Shown here piece after piece: positions 44,404-56,501 of a stretch of DNA of 64,000 bases; position 1 is the first letter of the stretch; every line of letters starts with the position of its first letter. The stretch is from Megachile rotundata. Lineage: Eukaryota > Arthropoda > Insecta > Hymenoptera > Megachilidae. The notes beneath the pieces are model-generated. The model made no database searches and was not told where the DNA came from. It was given only the letters and a program-made list of their open reading frames with translations. The stretch spans positions 2,480,001 through 2,544,000 of the forward strand of contig NC_134997.1 of assembly GCF_050947335.1 (NCBI RefSeq), in the 5' to 3' direction. A program made the translations under genes and the position numbers.

Positions 44404-46920
44404 TGCGTGATGACCGTCGATGTTTTCGTATCATTTGCTAACAATAACCGAGCTATTCCTTGCACCCAAACTTACGTTAAGTCACCCGCCTTACACACAC
44501 ATACACACGCCCCCACTTAATCTCTCCTTCTTTTATTCAGCCTACCTAGTCCTCTTTCCTTTACCATCCGATGACCTCCTCATAAATGTTGCGATATACG
44601 ACCGACACAACTGTTGGGTATGCACGTTTATGTTTCTTCATATCGTCGCGCGTATACACGCGACTTGTATGCCAATATGTCAAAGATACGGGGAGTTGTT
44701 CGAGGTCGTTCGACGAAACCGCGAACGCACCGTGAACTCCAGCGTAACCCTCTCTCTCAACGAAAGGTAGGCGCTTCCAAAAGTTTACTAATATTACGTG
44801 ATCTTTATCGCGTTAACATTTACATTGCGCTACGACGTCTTGATTAAGACTTCGAAAAGGGTTGCTTAACTGATTGGACACTACACACGTTAGGTTCATT
44901 GATTATTCATGGATTCGTGGATCTAGTATTTGTGAACGTCCGTTGTAACTTAAACCGAGATGACGAAATTAAACGCATTTCTTTAGTTCTATTAACACAT
45001 TTTGAATGGCTGAGTCAACCATGGTGTGTTAATTTTATGAAGAATATAGATTTTAACTAAATTTAATTTTAAAGCTTTAGTCAATAATATAATAAAAGTT
45101 TATTATCAGTGATACTTTACAATATTATTGATACGAATATTAATATATAATGATATTAATCTCCTATTCGATTATACCATTAGGTCAGAATACTCTGTTC
45201 GGAAATATGCTGGAAGACGAAAAATCGTGCATGAAGTTCAACGATTCTATAAGGAATTAAAAAATTTTTTAAGGAAATCTATCAATTATCAGGAAAATAT
45301 ACAAGATTAACCAAAAAATAGTTGTTTCCTTGTACTATATGTTGAATTATTAGAAAATGTGACACAAAAATGTGTTATCTTAAACCTTGTAATAGCCAGA
45401 CTATAATTCATTAATGCAAATATATACAGAAAATTAGAATATATGTGTTCATTTTAAATATTGATATACACATATGTTTATTCATTAACATTATGTTTAT
45501 CCTTTTATCCTTTCTTCATTGCTTAGTTTCCCACAAGAAAAATTCAATTTTAATGATTTAATTTTACTCTCTCATTACTTACCCTCATTGTGGAAAAATA
45601 TTCATAACGGAATAAAATATTCATTTCTTTCAAATGATGAAATTGTAGTATAAAGTATAAAATTCTCGATAATAATTTATTCTGATTTTTATACCGATGA
45701 AACAAAATATAGAAAGCAAGTTAACAGAACAATGTCCACTTTCATAGCAATCAAGGAATTATAGTATAGAGTCTAACATTTAATACTAATTTAATTAAAT
45801 GTTAGTATGATCATCAGATTAAAATCTTATAGACAATGTAACAGGTATTATATGTTTATGTCAATAATTGTCAGTCCTTCAACAGTTCTGAATGGTAAAA
45901 AGCAATTATTGACTCTTAAAATCAAATGGGGGAAGAAACTTTACTCACTTGTGGAAACGTACTTATTTTATTACACTGTACTGTCTAATGTCCCTTTATA
46001 TAATATTCGTAACCATCATTATTTAACACAACAGACCTCTGGGAAATTATTACGCAGTATATGTACATATATCGTTAATACCTCAGAAGTTTGAACGATC
46101 AATAACTATACTACTTAAGTCAATCATTTAAATTATTAAATGTAGACGAAAATAACTAATGAAAGATAATGTAATTGCAAGACAATCACTTAGTAACCAC
46201 CTGTATCCTAATAATTTATTGCAGTAATGGAAATGTCTGAAAAATTCATTAAAAATCTATAAAAAATGAAAAAACTGAATAATTAGAAATTGCGTCCCAG
46301 GCCACTTAAACAATCACAAATTTTATTTACATACAACACTATTACGATGTTTTCATTAAAAAATTTCATCAAAAGTATTTTATCAAAAAACTGAACAAAT
46401 TTATTCATGAAAGGTAGTTTAGAAAACTAATGGGCAGATCCAGTGCGCGCCCCTAGGCACGGGCCTTGTATCGATAAGATATGTGAAAAAACGGAAAATA
46501 AACATTACATTCACTTTCTCTCTCCTGACCACCTTACGAGAACATATTAACATTTTCAAATTTTAAAAATCACTTATTTTCAAATCTTGAAATGTTCAAA
46601 ATCATAAATTCTTAAATTTTCAAATTTTCAAATTGAAAAATTTAGAAACTAAGGAATTTTCAAATTTACGAATTTGTAGTCTAAATGCTGTATGAAAGAA
46701 CTGACTTCTATATTACAAATTTCAAGAATTTTCCGTTTAAGCATTACGATGCTTTTGATAAGCATTAAAAATTCAGAACATAATACAAATTCGATATCTA
46801 CAAGATCCCTTTTCTCTTGCCACATTTCCTGAAAAAAGATGTATAACATGAACGTACACATTACTGAATTAAATCACCCCATAATAAGACCATGTAATAA
46901 TGAAACTTTCAAAAATCTCA
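44404..46920. other. Region upstream of CPR-C, no gene supported
   Basis: 44460-44520 has CA-rich runs. 44650-44730 resembles 51695-51775 (see findings). From about 44930 the DNA is AT-rich with no recognisable gene. 46550-46680 contains many 'caaatttt/aaattttcaa' words. Confidence 0.4.
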
Positions 46921-46924
46921 TATA

Positions 46925-48230
46925 CACTGCTCAAAAGAAATATGGCATAGAAAAATTTTAGGCAAAAATTGGCCAAATTTGACTGATGATAACTCCGTGA
47001 AAAATCATCGCAAAGTTATGCTCTTTTTTTCAAATTAAAGCTTGAGATCTCTACTTTAAGACCCTGTAGTTTGATTTTAGATTTGTTGCATCACTACCAC
47101 AATAACACCGTAAATGTGAGATCATGTTTGCAATATTGAAAATTACAAAGTTTGACGAAATGCATCGACTTGCTACATTTTTTTTTTTGTGATACTGTTT
47201 ACAGCAGCATAAAGTACAAACCTTCATCTTTAATTTCCAGTATGTGAAAAACCGCTACCATTTTTTCCCGCAAAGATACAGAACTTTAAAAAAACCCTTG
47301 CATTTATGGCATGTACCGTCGGCATTAGCATTACCCGACATGCACCTCGGAGAGGTTGCTGGACAGATTTTGCACATCATATGGCTCTGACAAGAACCTA
47401 TTTTTGTATGTATTTGTGTGTGAGTATCTGTGTGTGTGTATGAATTATCGTCGAGAAACCTCGTTGAGAATCACTCTCGAATTTTGCAGTCCCAATTCAA
47501 TTCGATTGCTTCCACATCCTGCATTAAGTCCAGATTTGAACCCTACAGAAATTTAACAAGACAACCTTCCAATCTGTAAGACTTGTCTCAAGTCTTAACT
47601 CAATTTTGGAATGACATTCCACAAAAAGAAATTAGGGCTTGCATTAACATGAATAATAGGCTGCAAGGGATAATTCAACAACGCGGAGGAAACACGCGTT
47701 ATTAGAATTCAAACATACACACACACAGATACTCACACACAAATACATACAAAAATAGGTTCTTGTCAGAGCCATATGATGTGCAAAATCTGTCCAGCAA
47801 CCTCTCCGAGGTGCATGTCGGGTAATGCTAATGCCGGCGGTATATGCCATAAATGCAAGGGTTTCTTTAAAGTTCTGTATCTTTGCGGGAAAAAATGGTA
47901 GCGGTTTTTCACATACTGGAAATTAAAGATGAAGGTTTGTACTTTATGCTGCTGTAAACAGTATCACCAAAAAAAAATGTGGCAAGTCCATGCATTTTGT
48001 CAAACTTTGTAATTTTCAATATTGCAAACATGATCTCACATTTACGGTGTTATTGTGGTAGTGATGCATCAAATCTAAAATCAAACTACAGGGTCCTAAA
48101 GTAGAGATCTCAAGCTTTAATTTGAAAAAAAGAGCATAACTTTGCGATGATTTTTCACGGAGTTATCATCAGTCAAATTTGGCCAATTTTCGCCTAAAAT
48201 TTTTCTATGCCATATTTCTTTTGAGCAATG
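46925..48230. mobile_element. Foldback transposon, family 2 (Tc1-derived)
   Basis: Arms of about 515 bases (46925-47440 and 47712-48230) are near-perfect inverted repeats starting CACTGCTCAAAAGAAATATG and flanked by TA on both sides. The 270-base loop encodes the end of a Tc1-like transposase. The arm includes the CA/TG-rich tract tgtgtgtgagtatctgtgtg. Confidence 0.92.
47470..47705 (+). pseudogene. Tc1 transposase C-terminal remnant in foldback loop
   Basis: Two frames encode HPALSPDLNPTE and, after a shift, QVLTQFWNDIPQKEIRACIN then NRLQGIIQQRGGNTRY and a stop at 47703-47705. The GG-x-TRY end is the normal C-terminus of many Tc1 transposases. The rest of the enzyme is replaced by the long arms. 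Confidence 0.85.
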
Positions 48231-48298
48231 TACATATATAACTTTCGATTTTTACCTTTTGCAATGTGCAGCGACGTAATCAGTACTGGTTTAACCTA

Positions 48299-49945
48299 CA
48301 GTGGATCACAAAAGTATTCGTACACGTGAAATATAGAAATAAAACCAATAGTATCTTCTATATTATTAAGTACACTTAATCATATATAGTTGTATATTAA
48401 ACATTACACTTGCAGCAACAAATGATCCAAAACTGAAAGCAATATCAGCTTGTAGTAACTTGACATGACTTGAAGTTCACGAGACTGTAAGAAATCGCCG
48501 GGACAAAAGTATTCGTACGCTTAATTATTGCTGTAATTATTATAGCAAGAATTTTATAAATTAATATTTTATATGATAACTTCCGGCGAATCACTTCACG
48601 TAATATATCAAGCATTGATAACACCAAACTGTTAACGAAGTCAAGTTCTATATTACACCATTCACTTTTTAATATTTCTTTCAAGTGTTCTTTTGACGTT
48701 ATATCATGTTTTCGCACATTTTTTCCTAGTTTCGTCCATACATGTTCGATAGGATATAAGTCAAGCAATTGTGGAGGAAATGCTAACCTGTGGGGAGTAT
48801 TGGTATTAACAACGACTGACGCACTATGCATATAACCTGTATGTTTCGCGTCACAGTCTTGCTGAAAATAAAATTCGTCTAATTCATTCTAATTCATCTA
48901 CACTATTTTGAACATTTTCTTTTAATATATTTAAATATATATGTTTATTCATTATTTTATCTATTAATACTAAATTGCCGTCTCCAGAAGCAGCAATACA
49001 TACCCACACCATTACAGATCCACCTTCATGTTTCGTTGTCGGTTGCATATTTTTGAAATCCAATTCCTTATTAGCTTTTCGCCATTTTACTGCCGTCCGA
49101 CTCAAAAATATTAAATTTTGACTCGTTGGAAAATACTAAGATTTTCAAGAAGTCGTCATTAGCATTTATATATTGTTCTGTGAATTCTAATCTCTTTTTT
49201 TCGTTTACATTGCTTATGAGTGGATTGTTCCCTGCAATTCTACTGTTATATCAGGCCCAATGCAGAACTCTACGTACTGCTTTAGGGTCATTTTCCTTCA
49301 GCATATATTTTTAAGGTGTGATGCAATTTTAAACTGGTATCTGGTTTTTCTTTAATAGTTCGGACGATTTTACGTTCTTACCTCGTAGTTCATTTTTGGG
49401 GTCTACCGGTTCTTTTTTTATTTCGGAATATTCTTTCATTTTTGTACTTGTTTATAACACTTTGCACAGTCGATCGACTTCTTTTTAGTATTTATGATAT
49501 ATTCCCATATGATTTACCTTCTTCATGTAACCATATAATAATTTTTCTTTCTTTTATTGTTGTTTCTTTGCGTGTTCTCCCCATACTGCAAATATTAGTG
49601 TTAAAGTGTACTCACTAGAATTGCTACTGACTACACTAACAGAACATCATCTAATGTAGTGGTCACATTAATCAGAACGTCCTGATACCATTGCAATTGT
49701 TGTATTTATCAACATAAATGATAATGTACGAATACTTTTGTTCCGGCGATTTCTTACAGTCTCGCGAATTTCAAGTCATTTCAAATTATTACATGATGTT
49801 ATTGCCTTCAGTTTTGGGTCATTTGTTGCTGTAAGTGTTACGTATAATATATAACTATATATGATTAAATATACTTAATAATATAGAAAATATTGTTGCT
49901 CTTATTTCTATATTTCGAGTCTACGAAAACTTTTATCCTACACTG
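48299..49945 (-). mobile_element. Tc1-like element, full length but decayed
   Basis: Ends CAGTGGATCACAAAAGTATTC (left) and ...CTTTTATCCTACACTG (right), flanked by TA (48297-48298 and 49946-49947). Inverted terminal regions reach about 220 bases inward, and the motif gtacgaatacttttgttccg (49730) repeats the outer end in inner position. The minus strand carries the transposase (see next entry). Length about 1.65 kb, normal for Tc1 elements. Confidence 0.88.
48560..49584 (-). pseudogene. Tc1-like transposase, multiply broken
   Basis: From the ATG at 49584 it reads MGRTRKETTIKERKIIIWLH, EEGKSYGNIS, a stop, then ILKRSRSTVQSVINKYKNER, the Tc1 paired-like DNA-binding part. Later pieces are RQWRKANKELDFKNMQ-like, GGSVMVWVCIAASGDGNLVL and YLNILKENVQNSVDEL (48884-49105), and YPIEHVWTKLGKNVRKHDIT then SKEHLKEILKSEW (48640-48770), the region with the third acidic residue. 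Stops and frameshifts separate them, including one between the catalytic blocks. Confidence 0.85.
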
Positions 49946-49947
49946 TA

Positions 49948-52848
49948 GAAGCATGAGCAAAGTAGACGAGCATTCAGAGTATCAGGAAAAGAAGGGTACA
50001 CCATAAAAACATACTGAATTGTATAAAGTTATATTTAGGAGTATAGAAATTATAAATATATTGTATAACTTAAAACAATAGAAAATCCTAATTATTTATC
50101 GAAAAAAATTTTTTATAATTTTGTGCTTAGGGCTGTTAAAGTTCTTAATTTGGTACTGCTGGTGTTGAATAAAAATCGGAATAATCATTGTTCGTTTAAA
50201 AAAAGACGATAGAGGATTAAAACAAGCTGTATATGTATACACTAAAATCTAATCAAGAGCAGCTCGTTCGTCCTACGTACACGTCTCGTATACACATGTA
50301 TTACTAATTGTGAGTAATAAGTACGGATATTCGACTTTGCAACTTTTTAAGTATTTAAATGTCCAAATTCATAAAAATCCTTTTAGAATTTCAAAGATTC
50401 TATGTGAAAAAATAACTAAAAAAATTTGATATAAAATTTTTTCATTCGATTCTTCCATTTATGAGAATACCGATTTGAAATAGATTCAATTAGATGCACG
50501 CGTGGTTGAATACTTGTTGGCAATCAACGGAAACTATGAAGAACTGAATGATACCACAGTTATGCTTCATAATTAATCTTCTCGAAAACAAGGCATCGAG
50601 CCAAAAAAACGTCATACTACATTTTCTACTTTCCGAATGCGATCTTATTATCATTCCATATTGAGGTACCAGCAACAGAATTTTATTATCATTTTTTAAG
50701 CAAATGTATTAAGAAAAAAACCATAAAAGAGGTGAAAACAACTATAGTTCTCTTGAAACTGTTCATCCGCTCGATAAATATTGCGTGTTATAACAGGAAA
50801 AAAAATATGACATTAAATGTAAAGTTCGATTTTGGGAGATCTTTCTTACATCTTTGCAATTTAGGGGTACAAAATAACGCAACGTGTAATTTTCGAGCAC
50901 CATGTACAAAATGAGATTCATATATCAATTTATTTTTTAACAGCTGATTAAAATTTTCAATTGAAGTATTGCAAAATCATGTTTTTCCTTCTTACAAATT
51001 TTATATTGATAGTATTAAGCGTTTCTAATTATTAATTTGTGAAATGAAATGTGATATAAGTGAGGAATTTAAAAGCATCGATGCTGCACATTTATTATGA
51101 ATTACAACAAACTTTCAATTATATGTACATAGTGAACGATCATTCTTTTATTTGTCGAATTATCCATAAAATTATTTAAATGCAGATATATCAGTTTGAC
51201 AAGGAATTAACTTTTAAGAAAATGATTTTACTTTTCTATGTCGTGCACAATTAAAATTCTTTGGAACTTTTGTATTAATGCTAATTTCTATAATTTAAAT
51301 TACAGATATATTGCAAGAAATTGGTAACATTATAGTATACTATTAATTCTTCAATAATCCCATCATATAATATTCATGTAATAATGTAATAGCATTTAAC
51401 AATGCGTTCGAAAAAATTACAACATATTCCTTTATAAATTTTTATAATTCCAGGGAGTAGATCTTTTAAATGCTAAAAGATATACGTTTACTTTTAATTA
51501 AATTTCTCAGTAGTGATTTTCAAATTGATACTTAAATATAAATAAACAGCTATAAAAAATATCTGTTGAATATTGCAAAATCAAAACATAATGAAATTGA
51601 TTGGGACAAATATATTTATTCTTTCTGTATCAATTGTGTTTATTTGAAATTTGATGTATGACGATTGAATTTTAAGCGCAAATGGTGTTAGTATGCGTGT
51701 CATTTGTATGCCGATATGTCAAAGAAAGTTATTCGAGGTTATTCAACGAAATTTCGAAAGGGAACGAATTCTATGCATACGTCCGTTGTGTCTTTTCATT
51801 CCTTGCTCAACGTCTACTATATTTCCATTCATTCGACAAAATTATAAATTTCAATAGTGGCAAAAGCAATGCCAGTCTCTTTTACAAAATCTATTCAAAT
51901 TTCGAGAGAATATTCTATATACTATCATAAAGTGAGACTTCTTTTAATATTTAATGAATATACGAGAAGAATATCACATTGTGTGTAGATTTTCGATTCA
52001 GATTAAGGTCATTTTTTTTGTTAAGAAAATGACAAGAAATATTCATACTACAGCTAATTTTATGCTACTTTCATGTTGCTTATTTTCAACGTGTTGTAGG
52101 AAATCAAACAGCATTTTTTCAGCGTTTATTTAAGACAAGAATAAAGACACTTTTTTTTTAAATACAAAAATAAATCTAGTTGTTGCCATTTATGTAAAAG
52201 TTGATTAGTAACAAAATAGTATAAACCAATATATAAGTAATTGTTTTGTTTAAAAGTCGAAATACATGATCTTATAGATCTACCTACGTATTATCATATT
52301 TCGTTAAATTAAGTTGAAAACTGGAGGAGAAATTTTTAAACTGTCAAAATATCGAAAAATTGAAAGATCAAAAATGTTGGAAGTTAAGTTATATATCAGC
52401 ATTGTGACTTTCCGATTTTCTATTGCATTAATGTTTTAGTTTATTTTTTCAATGTTTCGAAAAATTGGAATTTAATTCTTTAGGACTGATATGAATGTAA
52501 TGGATATTTGTGAAGTTATCACTTATAAATTATTTGTCATAAAACTAATTATAACTTTGATTTTTGTATAGATCTCTGCGGTTGGCTCATGCGTACTTTT
52601 TCTGCAGCAACGTCAGTCTCGTTATTTAATAGCTATATCTCGTGTACACACTCCTTCATCCGGAAATTATAAATGTAGGGTTTTTATTGAAAATGTTAAT
52701 GCAAATTTTCTTATAATTTTTCCACAGTTACAATCGTTTTTCCATTAATTATAACACCACAAGTAATTCATATTACATAATACTCTAAGATAAAAAAAAC
52801 TGCAAAAGGCTTACTAAAAGTTTTCTCCTAAAATAACTGTTTAACTAA
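49948..52848. other. AT-rich intergenic region
   Basis: No supported gene. A segment at 51695-51775 resembles the region upstream of CPR-C. 52570-52680 is somewhat G+C-richer (ctctgcggttggctcatgcg) without an ORF. Confidence 0.4.
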
Positions 52849-53158
52849 TTGTCTGACAAGGGAACATATCCAACTCCGACACGCCGATTTTGATGAAACT
52901 TATGTGAGATATAGTCCTCAAAAAAATATTTGATACGTATTTTTTTTAACGGCAATCGTGCATGTTGAAGGGGTGAAAATAGCCCTCGAAGTTGGGGTTG
53001 AAATCATATTTTTGAGAATATCTTCGGAATTAAAGAAGATAATTGGATTCTTCTTTTTGTAAATTGTTCGTCTTTAAATAGGGAACTTTTGTGCATAAAA
53101 AAATTTCAATAAACTTTATTTGTTTAAATAATATTTCGAAAATTTATAATTTTTGTTT

Positions 53159-54215
53159 TGTAGGATGGGTTTTTTTCTTGCTTGGATAATTGCAAAGGAA
53201 TACTCTTAAAGGAATCTGTGGAAATAACAAATAACAATATTTATTCATCTTTGCTTTCATACAACACAACATAAAATTTCAAAATCTGTCAATTAAACAA
53301 TTATACAAGTACAAAATCAAGACAACGGAGAACGGTTCGGGCGGAAACGTCGTTTACGGAGTTTTACAATAATTTTGAACAATTTTTACTAGAGGCGTCC
53401 GGGAGATTCTTCCGGCCATTCCCTAGAAGGCGACCGGCGGATAATCCAGCCGTTCTCTCCATTCCAAGGGCGGCCAGGATAGAATTCCCGTACTCTCCTC
53501 GTTAGCAGGCGACCGGCGGCAAGTTCCAGCCGTTCTCTCCCGAAATACAATATACTGGGCGACCGGCGGCGAGTTCCAGCCGTTCTCTCCCGAAAGACTC
53601 TAAACTAGGCGACCGGCGGCGAGTTCCAGCCGTTCTCTCCTATTTAACGCGAACCAGAGAGTATTCTCCCGCTTACTCCTCCTGGATGGCGACCGGCGGT
53701 AGGTTCCAGCCGTTCTCTCCAACCCAGGAGATGCTCTCTGGATTCCCTCGGGCGTCCGGGTGGTTCCACCGTCCATTCCCTGGTAGGCGACCGGCGGCAA
53801 GTTCCTGCCGTCCTCTCCATACCAGGGCGGCCAGTTAAGAGCCCCCGTACTCTCCCGTGACTCTAAAGGGCGACCGTGGTAATTACCTCGTTCTCTCCCA
53901 AAAGAGCACAGCAGGAATCTGCCGCGATCGCGGCTCCGAAACCGATATTTATATTATCGCGTTGCTATAGTCCGCGGACAGTCAACAACGTCGCGTTGCT
54001 ATGCTCGGCCTGCTCTCGTGGCTTCGCGAACGTTCGGCGGCTCCGCGGTCGGCGAGCCACGCGCTCGTTTCGGAGTTCGCGAATGTTCGGCTCGGTTCTC
54101 GAGCTCGTTTCGGAGTTCGTGAATGTTCGGCTCTATTCTCGACGGACGCTGCTCCGTTTCGCGAGCCGGTCTTCTCGATTGTTCTAGGCGGTCGAGAATG
54201 TTCGGTGTTGTTACA
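53159..54215 (-). mobile_element. Solo LTR, 1.06 kb, with GC-rich array
   Basis: On the minus strand it runs TGTAACAACACCGAACATTC...CCATCCTACA and is flanked by GTTT (53155-53158 and 54216-54219). The flanking family-3 sequence fits together when it is removed. A minus-strand ATATAAATAT (near 53945) and an AATAAATATT (near 53240) sit as promoter and polyadenylation signal. The part between them is filled with tandem GC-rich units. G+C is far above the surroundings. Confidence 0.68.
53395..53895. repeat. GC-rich tandem array, about 11 units of 38-60 bp
   Basis: Units start GGCGACCGGCGG, continue with aagttccag-like bases and finish CCGTTCTCTCC, separated by variable spacers. Two variant classes appear: ggcggccag...cccgtactctcc and gcgtccggg...gtccattccc. 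Order is not random: the variant ggcggcc unit follows a standard unit twice. Unit lengths are not multiples of three, so this is not a protein repeat. Confidence 0.88.
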
Positions 54216-54800
54216 GTTTAAATTTTTGCACTAAATGTTAAATAGAGGATACGTGTTTTTGGAATTTGTTGTTTTTTGCGATATTTATTTGTTATATAAT
54301 TTAAAATCATCTCCTGTGAAGAGGGGCAATCAGCATTTTTATTAAAAATATCATTATTTTTACAATCTTTTACTATATTTTAGACATTTTATACCTCTTC
54401 ATATGCCGTTAATTGATTTCTGAACAATTTTTGTAAGCGTCGCAGGTATGAGCATGACGCGGTTATAAACACCGCCGTAAGGAACATAGACTTTTATGGC
54501 CAATACCAATAAAGAAAATACACAATTGTTTAAAAAAAATGGTTTGAAAATTTATTTACTTATTTTTTTTTTAAACAATGTATTTTCTTTACGCCAGTCA
54601 ATTTATCTCATTATTCCGTGCATAAAAGTATTAGGGTAAGATTATTGAAAAATGAATATTTTGTAAGATATTTTGTAATTTGTCAAAATTATTGGAAATT
54701 TCAAACCTTAATAACTCAAAAAGTTTTCAATCAAAAAATACTTTATCATAGTGTGTTAGAAAGCTCTCAAGGTAAGCTACAAGAATATGCAAAAATATAT

Positions 54801-54984
54801 AGGGTATTCCATTTAAAAAAATTGAAGTGACCTTCACGTGACCTTCCAGTGACTCTTCAAAGTCAAAATGATATTGCTAGTAAATAGAACTTTTCAAACC
54901 CTACAACTTTTATCTGAAACATTTTTTGATAAAACTTATATTTTTCGAAATATTCAAGGGTTTCGACCTTTTTCATACACCCTG
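54801..54984. mobile_element. Small MITE-like fragment
   Basis: Left end TATAGGGTATTCC and right end ACACCCTGTATA are imperfect inverted repeats. The inside has gaagtgaccttcacgtgacc and no ORF. About 185 bases. Confidence 0.5.
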
Positions 54985-56501
54985 TATATTACAATTTAGA
55001 GTTATTATAATATTAATTATAATAGCGTAAAATGAAAAATACATTGGGCCTTTAAGAAAAATCCATATAAATGATCTTAACGGGTGACGAAACACAATAC
55101 ACGGGGATTTCGTAGGTAGTTCATGCTGGATCCGGGACGAACGGTTATTTTTGAAGGACAGAATTTCGTCATCGTCGACAATATAGTTTCACCTCTTTTT
55201 TGTAACAAAGTATTTAGAATTTCTAATTTTCATTTTCGTCATCAAAAGCCACGTCCATCATAAATGGGATTTTTTCCGCAGGGTACCGAGAACAGTTTTC
55301 GGTCCTTATGTATAGTAGTATTTTTTGGACAACGTTCGTGTCGTTTAGAAGAAAAAACCCCGGCATTGCTGAACTTCGAAATCCTAATGTAATCATTAGT
55401 ATCTTTCCCAACCTCTTCCAATAAAGGCGCACTAAGAGGAATGCTGATTGGTAAATTAATACTAGGAACGAAAAGCAATTAGTATGCTCCATTAAATTTC
55501 CGACTTGTCGCGGAAGTGCAGACGAGAACGACTGGTGAAAATATATCATAGCGTTATCTTCATCTGACGCACTTTTATTGTTAAGGACACATCTTTCAAT
55601 ATTTCGAAGCGTCGGAATCCCGTCCGAAGTGATGGGACATGATCAGCTAGTGAGGAGAAGACGTCACCCCTTGACTTTATTGGTGCGTAAGGAATTTTAA
55701 TCTTAGTTCTCATTTTATTTTATTGAATTAGGAATCCCTCAATAGAGTTTAGAGAGCTGTGGTATGAACCTAACAGGTCGCGCCGCTTAGAAGTCCGAAC
55801 GACCGTTCGAAGAAACGAGCGATCACCTATATCCTTCCTTACAACGCGGACACTGTAGCTTGACTTCGATGATAGGACAAAAACCAGTATTTCCTACAGG
55901 GCTACCTCATTGGGTTATCCATTGTCATATTAACATTCGGATATGATTAGTTATAAACTATTGTTTTTAACAATAATTTCTTTTGAACAAACTCGTGTTT
56001 CTGTTACATTCACCGTCGCTTATAAAGTACAAACATTTTTTAATTACGACGCAGTGTTGATGAACATACGCGCATCAACACAATAACCTTGATGTTTTAT
56101 TCAAAGAAATAATTTTTTGATAATGTGTTATTTAAATTTTGTGTCAATTTCTTATATGAAAAAATGTTTTAAATAAAAGTTACGTAATATTCAGAGGAAT
56201 ACATATAATTAAAGAATTTGTTGAACGTTGAGTAGAAAATTATGAGGTCAAATGAATCCAAATATTAATACTTACTGTTATACTCTTCAAGGAATAATGA
56301 TAAATTTCATAAATAAAATCCTTATAGCACTTATATTGTAAATAATTTACTGTATCTAAGAAATAATATCTTAGGAATTATTAATTTTTGGTCCCAAAAT
56401 TACTATCAGTGTTTTATACATTTAATGTATCACCTCGTACGGTACAATCAATAATATTTTTATATTATGCGCAACTGACATGTAATTTCGCCAATGTACT
56501 T
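54985..56501. other. Intergenic region, no gene supported
   Basis: 55070-55880 is less AT-rich and has short open frames on both strands but no domain I recognise. 55880-56500 is AT-rich. Confidence 0.35.

Larger units (their letters stand above)
52849..54520 (+). mobile_element. Family 3 repeat, single arm, split by a solo LTR
   Basis: Starts gacaagggaacatatccaac and follows, with substantial divergence, the left arm of the foldback at 56502-58553: ggggtgaaaatagccctcga, a 'ggggttgaaa' block, 'acgtgtttttggaattt' and 'aggaacatagacttttatgg'. A 1,057-base solo LTR (53159-54215) interrupts it. No matching inverted arm follows directly. Confidence 0.7.

Noticed and set aside
53600..54234. Arg/Ser-rich frames on both strands in the GC-rich region
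   Set aside because: Units of the array are not multiples of three and the frames change between units. The region fits LTR sequence better than protein.
55223..55549. 108-codon minus-strand frame
   Set aside because: No recognisable domain, overlaps a second open frame of similar length, and has no splice or promoter support.
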